The notes: generated by a model not told the origin, from the letters alone. Shown: positions 46,770-55,730, counted from the stretch's first letter. The stretch: 64,000 bases of DNA from Pseudomonas sp. SJZ074 (GCF_007828215.1 NZ_VIUE01000008.1:62001-126000); one strand, 5' to 3'. A program made the numbers and translations.

Positions 46770-47777
46770 GTGATCGAGTTTCAAAACGTCCATAAAACCT
46801 ACCGCGTCGCCGGTAAGGATATCCCCGCGCTGCACCCGACCAGTCTGAGGATCGAGAACGGTCAGGTCTTCGGTCTGATCGGCCATTCCGGTGCAGGAAA
46901 AAGTACCCTGCTGCGTCTGATCAATCGCCTGGAAGACACCAGCGGCGGCAAGATCATCGTCGACGGCGAAGAAGTCACCGCCCTGGACGCCACGGGCCTG
47001 CGACGCTTCCGTCAACAGGTCGGGATGATTTTCCAGCACTTCAATCTGCTGGCCTCCAAGACCGTGGCCGACAACGTCGCCTTGCCGCTGACGTTGGCGG
47101 GCGAATTGTCCCGCAACGAAATCGACCAACGAGTGGCCGAGTTGCTGGCACGGGTAGGCTTGTCCGACCACGCCAGGAAGTACCCGGCGCAGTTGTCCGG
47201 CGGCCAGAAGCAGCGCGTCGGTATCGCCCGCGCCCTGGCGACCAAGCCCAAGATTCTGCTGTGCGACGAGGCCACCAGCGCCCTCGACCCGCAGACCACC
47301 GCATCGGTGCTGCAACTGCTCGCAGAGATCAACCGCGAGCTGAAGCTGACCATCGTGCTGATCACCCATGAAATGGACGTGATCCGCCGGGTCTGCGATG
47401 AAGTCGGTGTGATGGATGCCGGTGTGATCGTCGAACAAGGCCCGGTGGCCCAGGTGTTCCTGCACCCCAAGCATCCGACCACCAAGCGTTTCGTCCAGGA
47501 AGACGAGCAGATCGACGAAAGCGAACAGCGCGACGATTTTGCCCACGTACCGGGGCGCATCGTGCGTCTGACATTCCAGGGCGATGCGACCTACGCGCCG
47601 CTGCTCGGCACCGTCGCCCGGGAAACCGGTGTGGACTACAGCATCCTGGCCGGTCGTATCGACCGCATCAAAGACACCCCCTACGGGCAACTGACCCTCG
47701 CCATCACCGGCGGTGACATGGAGGCGGCGTTTGCCCGCTTCATCGCGGCCGATGTCCACATGGAGGTGCTGCGCTGA
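46770..47777 (+). CDS. metN: methionine ABC transporter ATP-binding protein
   Basis: The 335-residue ATPase of the methionine importer has Walker [10 protein letters not shown], signature LSGGQKQRV, Walker [13 protein letters not shown], and H-loop THEMDV. A C-terminal NIL domain (about 255-335) gives methionine feedback inhibition in this family. The start is GTG at 46770. It overlaps metI by one base. Confidence 0.93.
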   Translation: MIEFQNVHKTYRVAGKDIPALHPTSLRIENGQVFGLIGHSGAGKSTLLRLINRLEDTSGGKIIVDGEEVTALDATGLRRFRQQVGMIFQHFNLLASKTVADNVALPLTLAGELSRNEIDQRVAELLARVGLSDHARKYPAQLSGGQKQRVGIARALATKPKILLCDEATSALDPQTTASVLQLLAEINRELKLTIVLITHEMDVIRRVCDEVGVMDAGVIVEQGPVAQVFLHPKHPTTKRFVQEDEQIDESEQRDDFAHVPGRIVRLTFQGDATYAPLLGTVARETGVDYSILAGRIDRIKDTPYGQLTLAITGGDMEAAFARFIAADVHMEVLR

Positions 47778-48439
47778 TGGAATTTTTTGCAAACATCGAC
47801 TGGCTGGAGATCTGGCTGGCCACCGGCGACACCTTCCTGATGCTGTTCGGTTCGCTGTTGTTCACGGTGCTGCTCGGCCTGCCACTGGGGGTGCTGTTGT
47901 TCCTGTGCAGCCCGCGCCAGTTGCTCGAAGCCCGGGGCGTCTATGCGCTGCTGTCGCTGATCGTCAACATCCTGCGTTCGCTGCCTTTCATTATCCTGTT
48001 GATCGTGATGATCCCGTTCACGGTGTTGATCACCGGCACCTCGCTGGGCGTAGCCGGGGCGATTCCACCCCTGGTGGTCGGCGCCACACCGTTCTTCGCC
48101 CGTCTGGTGGAAACCGCCTTGCGCGAAGTCGACCGTGGCATCATCGAAGCGACCCAGGCCATGGGCGCGACCACCCGGCAGATCATCGTCAACGCCTTGC
48201 TGCCGGAAGCCCGCCCAGGCATCTTTGCCGCAATTACGGTGACCGCGATTACGCTGGTGTCCTACACGGCCATGGCCGGTGTGGTCGGCGCCGGTGGCTT
48301 GGGCGACCTGGCGATCCGTTTCGGTTACCAGCGTTTCCAGACCGACGTGATGGTGGTCACCGTGGTATTGCTGCTGGTGCTGGTCCAGGTCCTGCAAACC
48401 GTGGGCGACAAACTGGTTGTGCATTTTTCTAGAAAATAA
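47777..48439 (+). CDS. metI: methionine ABC transporter permease
   Basis: The 220-residue permease has five membrane helices and the BPD-type EAA motif EATQAMGATTRQIIVNALLP, which docks on MetN. Length is normal. It sits between metN (1-bp overlap) and metQ (78 bp), forming the typical metNIQ operon. Confidence 0.94.
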   Translation: MEFFANIDWLEIWLATGDTFLMLFGSLLFTVLLGLPLGVLLFLCSPRQLLEARGVYALLSLIVNILRSLPFIILLIVMIPFTVLITGTSLGVAGAIPPLVVGATPFFARLVETALREVDRGIIEATQAMGATTRQIIVNALLPEARPGIFAAITVTAITLVSYTAMAGVVGAGGLGDLAIRFGYQRFQTDVMVVTVVLLLVLVQVLQTVGDKLVVHFSRK

Positions 48440-48517
48440 GGCCTTGCGCCCATAAACCATGAGCCAGCCATTCGCTGGCAGGCGCCGAGAGCGGGCGCCC
48501 CACAAGGAGTTAGCTGA

Positions 48518-49288
48518 ATGAAGAAATTACTGGTTGCCTTCGCTGCCGTCGCAGCCTTTTCCGCCCATGCCGACACCTTGACCATCGCGGCAACGCCGGT
48601 GCCCCACGCGGAAATCCTCGAATTCGTCAAGCCGGCACTGGCCAAGGAAGGTGTGGACCTGAAGGTCAAGGTCTTCACCGACTACATCCAGCCGAACGTA
48701 CAGGTCGCCGAAAAGCGCCTGGACGCCAACTTCTTCCAGCACCAGCCGTACCTGGATGAGTTCAACAAGGCCAAGGGTACCCACCTGGTAGCCGTAACTG
48801 GCGTGCACCTGGAACCCCTGGGCGCTTATTCGAGCAAGTACAAGAAGCTCGAAGAACTCCCTGGCGGCGCCAACGTAGTGATCCCGAACGACGCCACCAA
48901 CGGCGGCCGTGCGCTGTTGCTACTGGCAAAGGCCGGGGTGATCAAGCTGAAGGATCCGAAGAATATCCTGTCGACCACCAAAGACATCACCGAGAACACG
49001 AAGGACCTGAAATTCCGTGAACTGGAAGCCGCGACCATTCCACGCGTGCTGACCCAGGTCGACCTGGCGCTGATCAATACCAACTACGCGCTGGAAGCCA
49101 AGCTGGATCCGTCCAAGGATGCGCTGGAGATCGAGGGCAGCGACTCGCCTTACGTGAACATCCTGGTGGCCCGTGAGGACGACAAGGACAGCGAGGCAAT
49201 GAAGAAGCTGGCGGCTGCGTTGCATAGCCCGGAAGTGAAGGCGTTTATTCTGGAGAAGTACAAAGGCGCAGTATTGCCGGCGTTTTGA
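48518..49288 (+). CDS. metQ: methionine-binding protein MetQ
   Basis: The 256-residue NlpA-family binding protein has a signal peptide (MKKLLVAFAAVAAFSAHA) and the family start LTIAATPVPHAEILEF. In this family it delivers D- and L-methionine to MetNI. No lipobox cysteine is present, so it is probably a soluble periplasmic form. CAAGGAGTT precedes the ATG. A strong terminator follows. Confidence 0.93.
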   Translation: MKKLLVAFAAVAAFSAHADTLTIAATPVPHAEILEFVKPALAKEGVDLKVKVFTDYIQPNVQVAEKRLDANFFQHQPYLDEFNKAKGTHLVAVTGVHLEPLGAYSSKYKKLEELPGGANVVIPNDATNGGRALLLLAKAGVIKLKDPKNILSTTKDITENTKDLKFRELEAATIPRVLTQVDLALINTNYALEAKLDPSKDALEIEGSDSPYVNILVAREDDKDSEAMKKLAAALHSPEVKAFILEKYKGAVLPAF

Positions 49289-49303
49289 TCTGATCGGGTG
49301 ATG

Positions 49304-49344
49304 AAAAAAACGGGACTGCGTGGGAATGCAGACCCGTTTTTTTT
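49304..49344 (+). terminator. intrinsic terminator after metNIQ
   Basis: AAAAAAACGGG-A-CTGC pairs with GCAG-A-CCCGTTTTTTT, giving a long T-run (49337-49344). It ends the met operon and, being A-rich on the other side, may work in both directions. Confidence 0.92.
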
Positions 49345-49407
49345 GCACTCATGATAAATTCCCGCAGCGACCTCTAATGAATAGAGGGCATTCAGGGAGA
49401 GAAGTAA

Positions 49408-49782
49408 GTGATCAAGTCTTTGTTGGTTGGGGCATTGCTGGCAATGGCATCCGCATCGGCATCTGCGATGAGTTGCGATAATCCTAGAAACGCCTATGAC
49501 AGAACCTATTGCGCGTCGCTGAAAATGGTTCAGTCGGATCAGGAAATCAATGATCAATACAAGAAGACCATGAGTGCGCTGAACCCGGAACAAAAGAAAA
49601 AAGTGAAAGCGGCTCAGATCCAGTGGATCAAAATTCGCGACAACGCCTGTTCCAACGACGGCCTGCTCTACCTGGACTGTGCCAACGAGAAGACCGAGTC
49701 GCGTATCGTCATACTCAAAGCCATCGAGCGCGAATGCCGTGCTGCCGGTTGCGACGATGCCAAGCTGTCGCAAGTCGAGTGA
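49408..49782 (+). CDS. LprI/DUF1311 family exported protein (lysozyme-inhibitor-like)
   Basis: This 124-residue protein has a signal peptide (MIKSLLVGALLAMASASASA) and a DUF1311 domain with two cysteine pairs (SCDNPRNAYDRTYC, CSNDGLLYLDC) plus CRAAGC. LprI of Mycobacterium, of this domain family, inhibits lysozyme; the activity here is not proven. The start is GTG 49408 behind GGGAGAGAAG. It stands alone, between two strong terminators. Confidence 0.8.
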   Translation: MIKSLLVGALLAMASASASAMSCDNPRNAYDRTYCASLKMVQSDQEINDQYKKTMSALNPEQKKKVKAAQIQWIKIRDNACSNDGLLYLDCANEKTESRIVILKAIERECRAAGCDDAKLSQVE

Positions 49783-49847
49783 TCCGGCCAAGGGCAGCTG
49801 ATATCTATCGCTGAGAAGAAGCGATGGGACAAGCGAAAAGCCGTACC

Positions 49848-49877
49848 GAAAAACCCGACATCATGCGTCGGGTTTTT
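49848..49877. terminator. bidirectional intrinsic terminator
   Basis: AAAAACCCGAC and GTCGGGTTTTT pair around ATCATGC. It lies 65 bp after the LprI-like gene. Symmetric A and T runs allow use on either strand. Confidence 0.9.
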
Positions 49878-50050
49878 CTTTGGCAGGCTGCCTATAGGGG
49901 TGGTTAGGGCCGCTTCGCAACCCAGCGGGAGCAAACTTCCTCCCCACGGGGTTTTGGTTCAATCAAGGCCGTGGGTGTAATTCAGTTGTTCGCGTTGCTG
50001 GCAGGATGCCACAATCGCTTTTTTAGTTGCATCACGATCAGGTGGATCAC

Positions 50051-51178
50051 ATGCATGGCTCAGGATCACGAAGTGACCAGGATTTCTTCATAGCCGAGCA
50101 GGTGCGAACTGACCGACTGCAGCAACTGTTCCGCCAATCCGTTTCAGCGGTATTGGGGAGTTACCTCGCCGCTATCATGCTGTGTGGATTGTGTTGGGAT
50201 CGTTTCGACCACGACCTCGTTCTTTGGTGGCTGGCGATACTGACCGGATCGACGCTGATACGCATCTCGATGTTCGTGGCCTATTTCTGCAGTGATGAAA
50301 GCCAGCGCACGCCCCAACGGTGGGAGCGCAAGTACTGGATCACCCTGGTGCTATCCGCCAGTATCTGGGGCGTTGGCGCATTCGTGGTCATGCCGGCAGA
50401 CGATCTTCTGTCGCAAGCGCTGGTCATGCTCTTTACCGTCGGCATGTCCGTCAGTGCGGTGTCCTGCTACTCCGCCTACCGCGACATGACATTGCTCTCC
50501 ATCGGCCTGGTCCTGTTGCCGTCCACCGCCTGGCTACTGTTTCAACCGACCAGAATTCAACTCGGTATCGCCCTCTCGATCATCGTATTTGCCGTATTCG
50601 CTGCCCGCGCCACACACAAAATGTCCCAGGCACTGGAAACCGCTTTCCGACTCACCCGTGAAATGGAGCAGGCCAATAGCGTTTCCACCCGCGCAGCCCA
50701 GACCGATGAACTGACAGGACTGATGAGCCGACGCGCCTTCTTCGAGCATGCCCAACAGCTTTATGACGAATGTGAAGCCAACCGGCTGGGATTGTGCGTG
50801 TTCATGCTGGACATGGATCACTTCAAGCACATCAACGACACCTACGGTCATCAGGTTGGAGATCAGGTCCTGCGGCAGATGGGCCTGGTCATCAGCTCAT
50901 CCTTCCGGGCCACCGATGTCCACGGCCGGTTGGGGGGAGAGGAGTTCGCGATTCTGCTTCCGGACACCTCCCTCGACGCCGCCATCGAGATTGCAGAAGA
51001 GCTTATTCAAACGATTGGCGAATTGATGATCGAGCCTGTCCATCGCATTACCGCCAGCCTTGGAGTAGCGTTCACGGAGGCTGGGCACAAGGATCTTCAT
51101 AGCTTGATGAATAATGCGGATAAGGCGTTGTATCGGGCGAAGGCGTTGGGGCGCAATCAGGTTGCGGTTGCCCAGTAA
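50051..51178 (+). CDS. membrane diguanylate cyclase (GGDEF)
   Basis: The 375-residue protein has a polar N-terminus (about 1-40), six hydrophobic segments (about 40-190) resembling a MASE-type sensor, and a GGDEF domain with GGEEF and an inhibitory site RATD five residues before it. LDMDHFKHINDTYGHQVGD is the expected substrate and metal loop. It should synthesise c-di-GMP at the inner membrane. I chose ATG 50051 with AGGTGG upstream; an in-frame TTG at 50027 is less likely. No operon partner is seen. Confidence 0.88.
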   Translation: MHGSGSRSDQDFFIAEQVRTDRLQQLFRQSVSAVLGSYLAAIMLCGLCWDRFDHDLVLWWLAILTGSTLIRISMFVAYFCSDESQRTPQRWERKYWITLVLSASIWGVGAFVVMPADDLLSQALVMLFTVGMSVSAVSCYSAYRDMTLLSIGLVLLPSTAWLLFQPTRIQLGIALSIIVFAVFAARATHKMSQALETAFRLTREMEQANSVSTRAAQTDELTGLMSRRAFFEHAQQLYDECEANRLGLCVFMLDMDHFKHINDTYGHQVGDQVLRQMGLVISSSFRATDVHGRLGGEEFAILLPDTSLDAAIEIAEELIQTIGELMIEPVHRITASLGVAFTEAGHKDLHSLMNNADKALYRAKALGRNQVAVAQ

Positions 51179-51296
51179 GACTTCGTTTAGGCGTCATATA
51201 GGGGTGACTAGTTAATGCAAAAGGCCAATCCATGTCGCTGAACCATTGGTGCTACACGGTGGGGCGTGCCTGTTACCCCAACTGTGTATGGCCAGC

Positions 51297-51533
51297 ATGT
51301 TGCACAAAGACCCTCAGGGTGAAAGCTTCTATCAACAGGCCGTCCCATATCTGCTGCAAGCGAACAGCAAGTTCGAGGCCGTGACAGCCGACAAACCTAC
51401 CGCAAGCGCGCTCGAGGTTAACGACTTCCAAGGCCGAAAAACGCTTGAAGATCCTACTGAGTCCAAACTGAGACATGGAGCAGTGGAATTGGCCGCAGCG
51501 TTGCGAACTAGTGTTGATCATACCCAGTGTTAA
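51297..51533 (+). pseudogene. orphan coding fragment, unknown family
   Basis: The 329-bp gap between the GGDEF gene and the LysR gene holds an open stretch encoding MLHKDPQGESFYQQAVPYLL and ending about 60 residues later. The first part has protein-like composition, but there is no good ribosome site, and the end runs 26 bp into the convergent LysR gene. It may be the remnant of a lost gene or chance. I see no other feature in this gap. Confidence 0.25.
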
Positions 51534-52434
51534 GCCCAGGCACCTTGGAAAACGCTTCGGCAATAAAATCCATAAACACAATCGCCCGCTTGGGCAACAA
51601 CCGATTGGCGACGTAGAGAAACTGGACCGGCACCGGCGGCGCTTCGTAGTCGCAAAGTACCTGACACAACCGGCCGCTCTCCAACCCTTGCTCGTACAAC
51701 CACCTTGGCCCGCTGGCGATCCCGAGGCCGGCGGTGACGGCTTCTTGTATGGCCTGGGGCGAGTTGACCCGCAATCGCCCCGAGACGTTGATGACGGTAT
51801 CGCGGAAATGCCAGGTATTACCGGTGCTCAACAACGAGTACAGAATGCAGTCATGGTTGTGCAGGTCTTCCGGTGTCTGCGGGATGCCACGGCGTTCCAG
51901 GTAGTCTGTCGACGCGACATAGACCCGTGTGTAATGGCCAATCCGGCGGGCGCGCAGTGCGCTGTCGGTCGGATGGCCGATGCGGATGGCCAGCTCGGCG
52001 CCTTCCTCCACCAGATCCACGAGACGATCACTGAGCTGCAAATCCAGTGACAAGCCGGGGTAGCGCGCCAGAAAAGCGGGAACGTGCGGCATCAGGAAGG
52101 CATGAGCCAATGCGGTCGGGCAGGCCACGCGCAGCAGTCCGGTCGGCTCGGACTCATCGCTCAAGGACGACTCCGACTCCGCAACGGCATCGAGGATCCG
52201 GCTGACGTCCGCGTAGTAGCGTTCGCCTTCCGGCGTCAGCACCAGCCGTCGTGTGGTGCGCTGGAGCAATCGGGTACCCAGATGGTCCTCCAGCGCGGCC
52301 ACGTATCGGCTGACGTTGGGTTGGCCCATGCCCAAGTCCCGCGCCGCCGCTGAGAAACTGCCCGTCTCGACGGTGCGTTTGAAACAGGTCATGAGTAGAA
52401 AGCGATCCACTTGAAGCCCCAAATTCATGCACAT
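51508..52434 (-). CDS. LysR-family regulator (CrgA/AaeR-like)
   Basis: The 308-residue protein has an N-terminal helix-turn-helix (about 13-70, ETGSFSAAARDLGMGQPNVS) and an effector domain of the CrgA-like group. It is divergent from the SDR gene at 52532 with 97 bp between starts, so control of that reductase is likely. No strong ribosome site is seen for ATG 52434 or for ATG 52428 two codons later. The effector is unknown. Confidence 0.85.
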   Translation of the reverse strand: MCMNLGLQVDRFLLMTCFKRTVETGSFSAAARDLGMGQPNVSRYVAALEDHLGTRLLQRTTRRLVLTPEGERYYADVSRILDAVAESESSLSDESEPTGLLRVACPTALAHAFLMPHVPAFLARYPGLSLDLQLSDRLVDLVEEGAELAIRIGHPTDSALRARRIGHYTRVYVASTDYLERRGIPQTPEDLHNHDCILYSLLSTGNTWHFRDTVINVSGRLRVNSPQAIQEAVTAGLGIASGPRWLYEQGLESGRLCQVLCDYEAPPVPVQFLYVANRLLPKRAIVFMDFIAEAFSKVPGLNTGYDQH

Positions 52435-52531
52435 TCAGCATTAAAGATATGCAAGTCCGTGATCTTATCAACTAAACGGCATAGACGGATCATGAGCGCC
52501 GCATCCCGCTCTCATGATCTGGAGTTCACTC

Positions 52532-53278
52532 ATGTCTCGCTTACTCAATAAACGCACCCTCATCACTGGCGGCACCAGTGGCATTGGACTGGAAACCGCC
52601 AAACAGTTCCTCGCCGAAGGTGCCCGCGTTATCGTTACCGGTGTCAATCCTGACTCTATCGCAGCGGCCAAAGCCGAGTTCGGCAGCGACGTGCTGGTGC
52701 TGCGCGCCGACTCGGCCAGCGTTAGCGCACAAAAGGAACTGGCCCAGGCCGTAGAGAGGCATTACGGAAAGGTCGACGCTGTCTTCCTCAATGCCGGTGT
52801 TTCCGTTTGGCAACCGATTGAGGATTGGTCGGAAGAAATGTTCGACCGTTCCTTCGACGTCAAAGGGCCTTACTTCCTGATCCAGGCGCTTCTTCCCGTG
52901 TTCGCCAATCCCGCCTCGGTGGTGTTGAACACCTCGATCAGCGCCCACGTAGGCTCGACACGCTCCTCGGTTTACGCCGCCACCAAGGCTGCCTTCCTCA
53001 GCCTGTCGAAAACATTGTCGAGCGAACTGATGCAGCGCGGAATCCGCGTCAACGCCGTTAGCCCAGGGCCGGTGAATACGCCACTGTATGACAAGATGGG
53101 TATTGCGGATGCCTATCGCCAGCAGCTCAACGCCGACATCATCAAGAGCATCCCTGCGGGACGGTTTGGCACGCCGGAAGAGGTCGCCAAGGCAGTGTTG
53201 TACCTGGCTTCGGATGAATCGCGGTGGACGATGGGAAGCGAGATTGTCGTGGATGGGGGGCGGTTGTTGAACGATTGA
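52532..53278 (+). CDS. short-chain dehydrogenase/reductase
   Basis: The 248-residue SDR has the cofactor loop TGGTSGIG, the structural NAG (LNAGVS), the catalytic serine in LNTSISAH and the Y-x-x-x-K pair in YAATKAA. GVNPDS after the second strand suggests NAD(P)H binding, with cofactor preference unclear. GGAG lies eight bases upstream of ATG 52532. It is probably the target of the divergent LysR regulator. Substrate is unknown. Confidence 0.88.
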   Translation: MSRLLNKRTLITGGTSGIGLETAKQFLAEGARVIVTGVNPDSIAAAKAEFGSDVLVLRADSASVSAQKELAQAVERHYGKVDAVFLNAGVSVWQPIEDWSEEMFDRSFDVKGPYFLIQALLPVFANPASVVLNTSISAHVGSTRSSVYAATKAAFLSLSKTLSSELMQRGIRVNAVSPGPVNTPLYDKMGIADAYRQQLNADIIKSIPAGRFGTPEEVAKAVLYLASDESRWTMGSEIVVDGGRLLND

Positions 53279-53325
53279 TACCGCTTTTGCCGATCAGTTA
53301 AAGACCAAACGGCGCAAAACCCGTA

Positions 53326-53408
53326 GGAGCATAGCTTGCTAGCGGTAGCGGTAGATCAGCAACACCGTTGTCGACTGGCCTGCCTCAATCGCGTGCAAGC
53401 TATGCTCC
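53326..53408. repeat. REPIN of a divergent REP type
   Basis: GGAGCATAGCTTGC (53326-53339) is perfectly complementary to GCAAGCTATGCTCC (53395-53408). The layout is that of a REPIN, but the core GTAGGAGCATAGCTTGCTAG differs from the TGTGGGAGCGAGCTTGCTCG type found elsewhere in this window. Confidence 0.8.
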
Positions 53409-53472
53409 CGCAGATTTACGGCTTGGCTGATCGGGCACTGTTCCGTTCGGCTATGTTTTATGTCGACAACGC

Positions 53473-53643
53473 TCAGGCTTTAGAGCCAGCCATTCGGCCA
53501 ATAGGCTCAAGCTCCTTGCCTTTAGCGAGGCTAACCGACAAGAAGTGGCGTTCCATACGGGTCGCGCAACCCGCCAGACGGCGGGCGTCGGCTTCGTACT
53601 GAGCGGCAAGTAAGGGCTTTGGAGTGCGCTTGGAAGGCTTCAT
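53473..53643 (-). CDS. small basic protein, unknown family
   Basis: This 56-residue reading frame starts MKPSKRTPKPLLAAQYEADA, contains RRLAGCATRMERHFLSV and ends GRMAGSKA. A CCGAGG ribosome site lies seven bases upstream of the ATG at 53643. Composition is basic at both ends with a likely helix in the middle. I do not recognise it. It lies 130 bp downstream of the NYN gene on the same strand, so it may be cotranscribed. The rest of the 494-bp gap holds the divergent REPIN. Confidence 0.55.
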   Translation of the reverse strand: MKPSKRTPKPLLAAQYEADARRLAGCATRMERHFLSVSLAKGKELEPIGRMAGSKA

Positions 53644-53772
53644 GGAAAACCTCGGAGGAATTGGGGGTCATGTTAGGCGTCGTACGCCACGATGTGGTGC
53701 CGTTGGATTGTGGGCCAGCGCTACCCCCAAAATTTCAATCTCGTGCGCTTTTGCAAGACGCCCCGACAAAAC

Positions 53773-54480
53773 TCAATCGCCATTGATTCTAGGGGGTTTC
53801 GGGCAAGTGGAACGTAAACCGTCAATATGCTCCATTAAACCATCCGGAATACTCTGCCACATTGGGTCAAGGATAAAATCTATACCCTCCCGGCGAGCCA
53901 TTTTTGCAGCGGGTACAAAGTCCGCATCACCTGCAAAAAGAACGATCTGATCCACCTGCTTTTTGAATGATAGCGACGCTACATCAACTCCGATCCGCAT
54001 GTCGACGCCTTTTTGCCTCGTTTCCATGCTGACATCATTCTCTGTTAAGTCAGCAATTTGAATTTTACCTTTGAGAAGGTCGGCAATTTTCGCTGGCTTG
54101 ATCGTCCACTTCACATCTTTAGAAAGGTGTCCGAGCCGCAACGCCACCTTACGCTTACTTCGCAACCTAGCGTGGAGTTCTTTCCTAAATAGCGCTTCCT
54201 TGGATTTGGAAAAATCCACAGCTTTTTTAGAAATAGGATTGTGCTGTTTGGTATCTAGCGGGGGGCAGTCATAGAAAAAAATTCGATAAAGCTCTTTCCT
54301 ATGACGTTGCTGCTGCTCCTGCGCTTGGCCATTCGGACGAGGAGCAACCTTGCTTAAATGAGCCGTTGCCCATCGATGCACAAGGTCCGCAGCTCGCTCC
54401 GCGTTGTAAGCATTCTGAGGCTCGATCTTTCGAAAGCGCTTTATAAAATAGGCGCCGTCAACCAACACCGCTGTGGGCAT
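53773..54480 (-). CDS. NYN-domain (PIN-like) protein, putative RNase
   Basis: The 235-residue protein has the NYN/PIN metal-site aspartates in AVLVDGAYFIKRF, KGVDMRIGVDVASLS and LFAGDADFVPAAKMARREG, spread over the whole length. NYN domains cut RNA and occur in RNA-decay and defence proteins. Base composition is lower in GC than neighbours, suggesting recent gain. It has its own promoter with an embedded palindrome and a structured leader (54503-54599), and GGAGG lies six bases before the ATG. The target RNA is unknown. Confidence 0.8.
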   Translation of the reverse strand: MPTAVLVDGAYFIKRFRKIEPQNAYNAERAADLVHRWATAHLSKVAPRPNGQAQEQQQRHRKELYRIFFYDCPPLDTKQHNPISKKAVDFSKSKEALFRKELHARLRSKRKVALRLGHLSKDVKWTIKPAKIADLLKGKIQIADLTENDVSMETRQKGVDMRIGVDVASLSFKKQVDQIVLFAGDADFVPAAKMARREGIDFILDPMWQSIPDGLMEHIDGLRSTCPKPPRINGD

Positions 54481-54502
54481 GACTTTCCTCCAGATAGCAA
54501 AA

Positions 54503-54556
54503 CGCCCAAGGGGTCGGCACGTCCTGGATAGTTTGGACGGCGTACAGCCTTGGGCG
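54503..54556 (-). promoter_or_regulatory. leader hairpin of the NYN gene
   Basis: CGCCCAAGG (54503-54511) is complementary to CCTTGGGCG (54548-54556), and an inner stem GTCC/GGAC (54521-54524, 54535-54538) extends it. It lies in the predicted 5' UTR just upstream of the ribosome site, so it may affect translation or RNA stability. Confidence 0.5.
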
Positions 54557-54566
54557 GGATGCGCGA

Positions 54567-54599
54567 AGAATAGATCCAGTCGACGGCGCCGTCAACTGG
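54567..54599 (-). promoter_or_regulatory. sigma-70 promoter of the NYN gene with palindromic operator
   Basis: On the minus strand TTGACG (54595-54590), 17 bp, TATTCT (54572-54567) form a good promoter. A 24-bp palindrome with one mismatch pair spans 54576-54599, covering the -35 box and most of the spacer, the position expected for a repressor site. Confidence 0.6.
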
Positions 54600-54609
54600 C
54601 AATCTCTCG

Positions 54610-54666
54610 CTGTAGGTAGGCTAAGGCATCAGCCGCAAAGCGGCTGATGCCTTAGCCTACCTACAG
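54610..54666. repeat. 27-bp perfect hairpin with 3-nt loop
   Basis: 54610-54636 is perfectly complementary to 54640-54666, leaving the loop AAA. CCATTTTTTTG follows on the plus strand. It is far longer than usual terminators. It lies between the SDR gene and the NYN promoter within a 322-bp gap; the rest (54667-54802) is AT-rich without visible features. Confidence 0.9.
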
Positions 54667-54802
54667 CCATTTTTTTGTCAATGAGGCACCCGCGACCAAT
54701 TTACGTCATGATTTTGGCTATCACCATATGCTTTACGACAAGGTGATCAGCTGTACGTATCCGGGGCGCACACCCACATTTTGTTTAGTTTTTCCATGCT
54801 CG

Positions 54803-55591
54803 CTAGACAATGCTATCCACCACCCCGCCATCAACACGCAACGCCGCACCCGTCGTAGCCGAAGCCTGCTCCGAACTGGCATAAATAATCATATTGGCAA
54901 CTTCCTCAACACGCGCCGCCCGTTGAATGATCGAGGTACTACGGTGCTGTTTGACGAAATCCGCCCCCACCTTCTCCAGGCTTTCCCCAGTGCGCTCGAC
55001 ATCCGCCTGGAGCATCTGCGCAACCCCTTCGGAAAGCGTCGGCCCAGGCAGCACTGAGTTCACCGTAACGCCCGTGCCGGCAAGGCGCTTGGCCAAGCCG
55101 CGAGCAATGGAAAGCTGGGCGGTTTTAGTGAAGCCGTAATGAATCATGTCGGCCGGAATATTCACGCCCGACTCGGACGAAACAAACACAATCCGCCCCC
55201 AACCACGCTCGACCATGCCCTGCGCATAGGCCCTGGAAACACGCACGCCGGACATCACGTTGGTTTCGAAGAAGCGCTGCCATTCGCTGTCCGGGGTTTC
55301 GAAAAAGTCTTCCAGCTTGAAAATGCCCAGGTTGTTGATGACCACATCGAAGCGCGGGTACTTGGCGACCAAGGCCTGGCAGCCTGAGGCGTTGCTGAGG
55401 TCGCCCACAAAGCCTTCGGCTTTGGAAGCAAGGTCGCCCAAGCGCTGCAATGCGTCCTCTACGCTGCTGTCGCTGCGACCGTTGATGACCACGTGGGCGC
55501 CGGCTTCGAGGAAGCCTTTGGCTGTGGCAAAACCGATGCCGCTGGTGGAACCGGTGACCAAGACGTGACGGCCGGTGAAGTCGATTTTCAT
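54803..55591 (-). CDS. short-chain dehydrogenase/reductase
   Basis: This 262-residue SDR has TGSTSGIG as cofactor loop, INNLG for the NAG motif, VSSESG with the catalytic serine, and YGFTK as the Y-x-x-x-K pair. NGRSDSS after the second strand suggests NADP use. AAGGAG lies seven to eight bases before ATG 55591; the longer frame to 55714 crosses a hairpin and is rejected. Substrate is unknown. It may be cotranscribed with no neighbour. Confidence 0.88.
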   Translation of the reverse strand: MKIDFTGRHVLVTGSTSGIGFATAKGFLEAGAHVVINGRSDSSVEDALQRLGDLASKAEGFVGDLSNASGCQALVAKYPRFDVVINNLGIFKLEDFFETPDSEWQRFFETNVMSGVRVSRAYAQGMVERGWGRIVFVSSESGVNIPADMIHYGFTKTAQLSIARGLAKRLAGTGVTVNSVLPGPTLSEGVAQMLQADVERTGESLEKVGADFVKQHRSTSIIQRAARVEEVANMIIYASSEQASATTGAALRVDGGVVDSIV

Positions 55592-55701
55592 GGGAAGGAC
55601 TCCTTGAATTAATGGACCAGAGGGCTGTGCGATGTTGGCGAGGCGGTATTTACGAATTCGTCGTACAACGATTGAAGATAGCGACAATCCAGCAAAGTGA
55701 T

Positions 55702-55730
55702 GCAAACCCGACATGCGGTGTCGGGTTTGC
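55702..55730. terminator. 12-bp perfect hairpin between DUF6124 and SDR genes
   Basis: GCAAACCCGACA pairs with TGTCGGGTTTGC around TGCGG. It lies 28 bp beyond the DUF6124 stop. The T-rich flank TTTATT is on the plus strand, so strength on the minus strand is uncertain. Confidence 0.7.
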
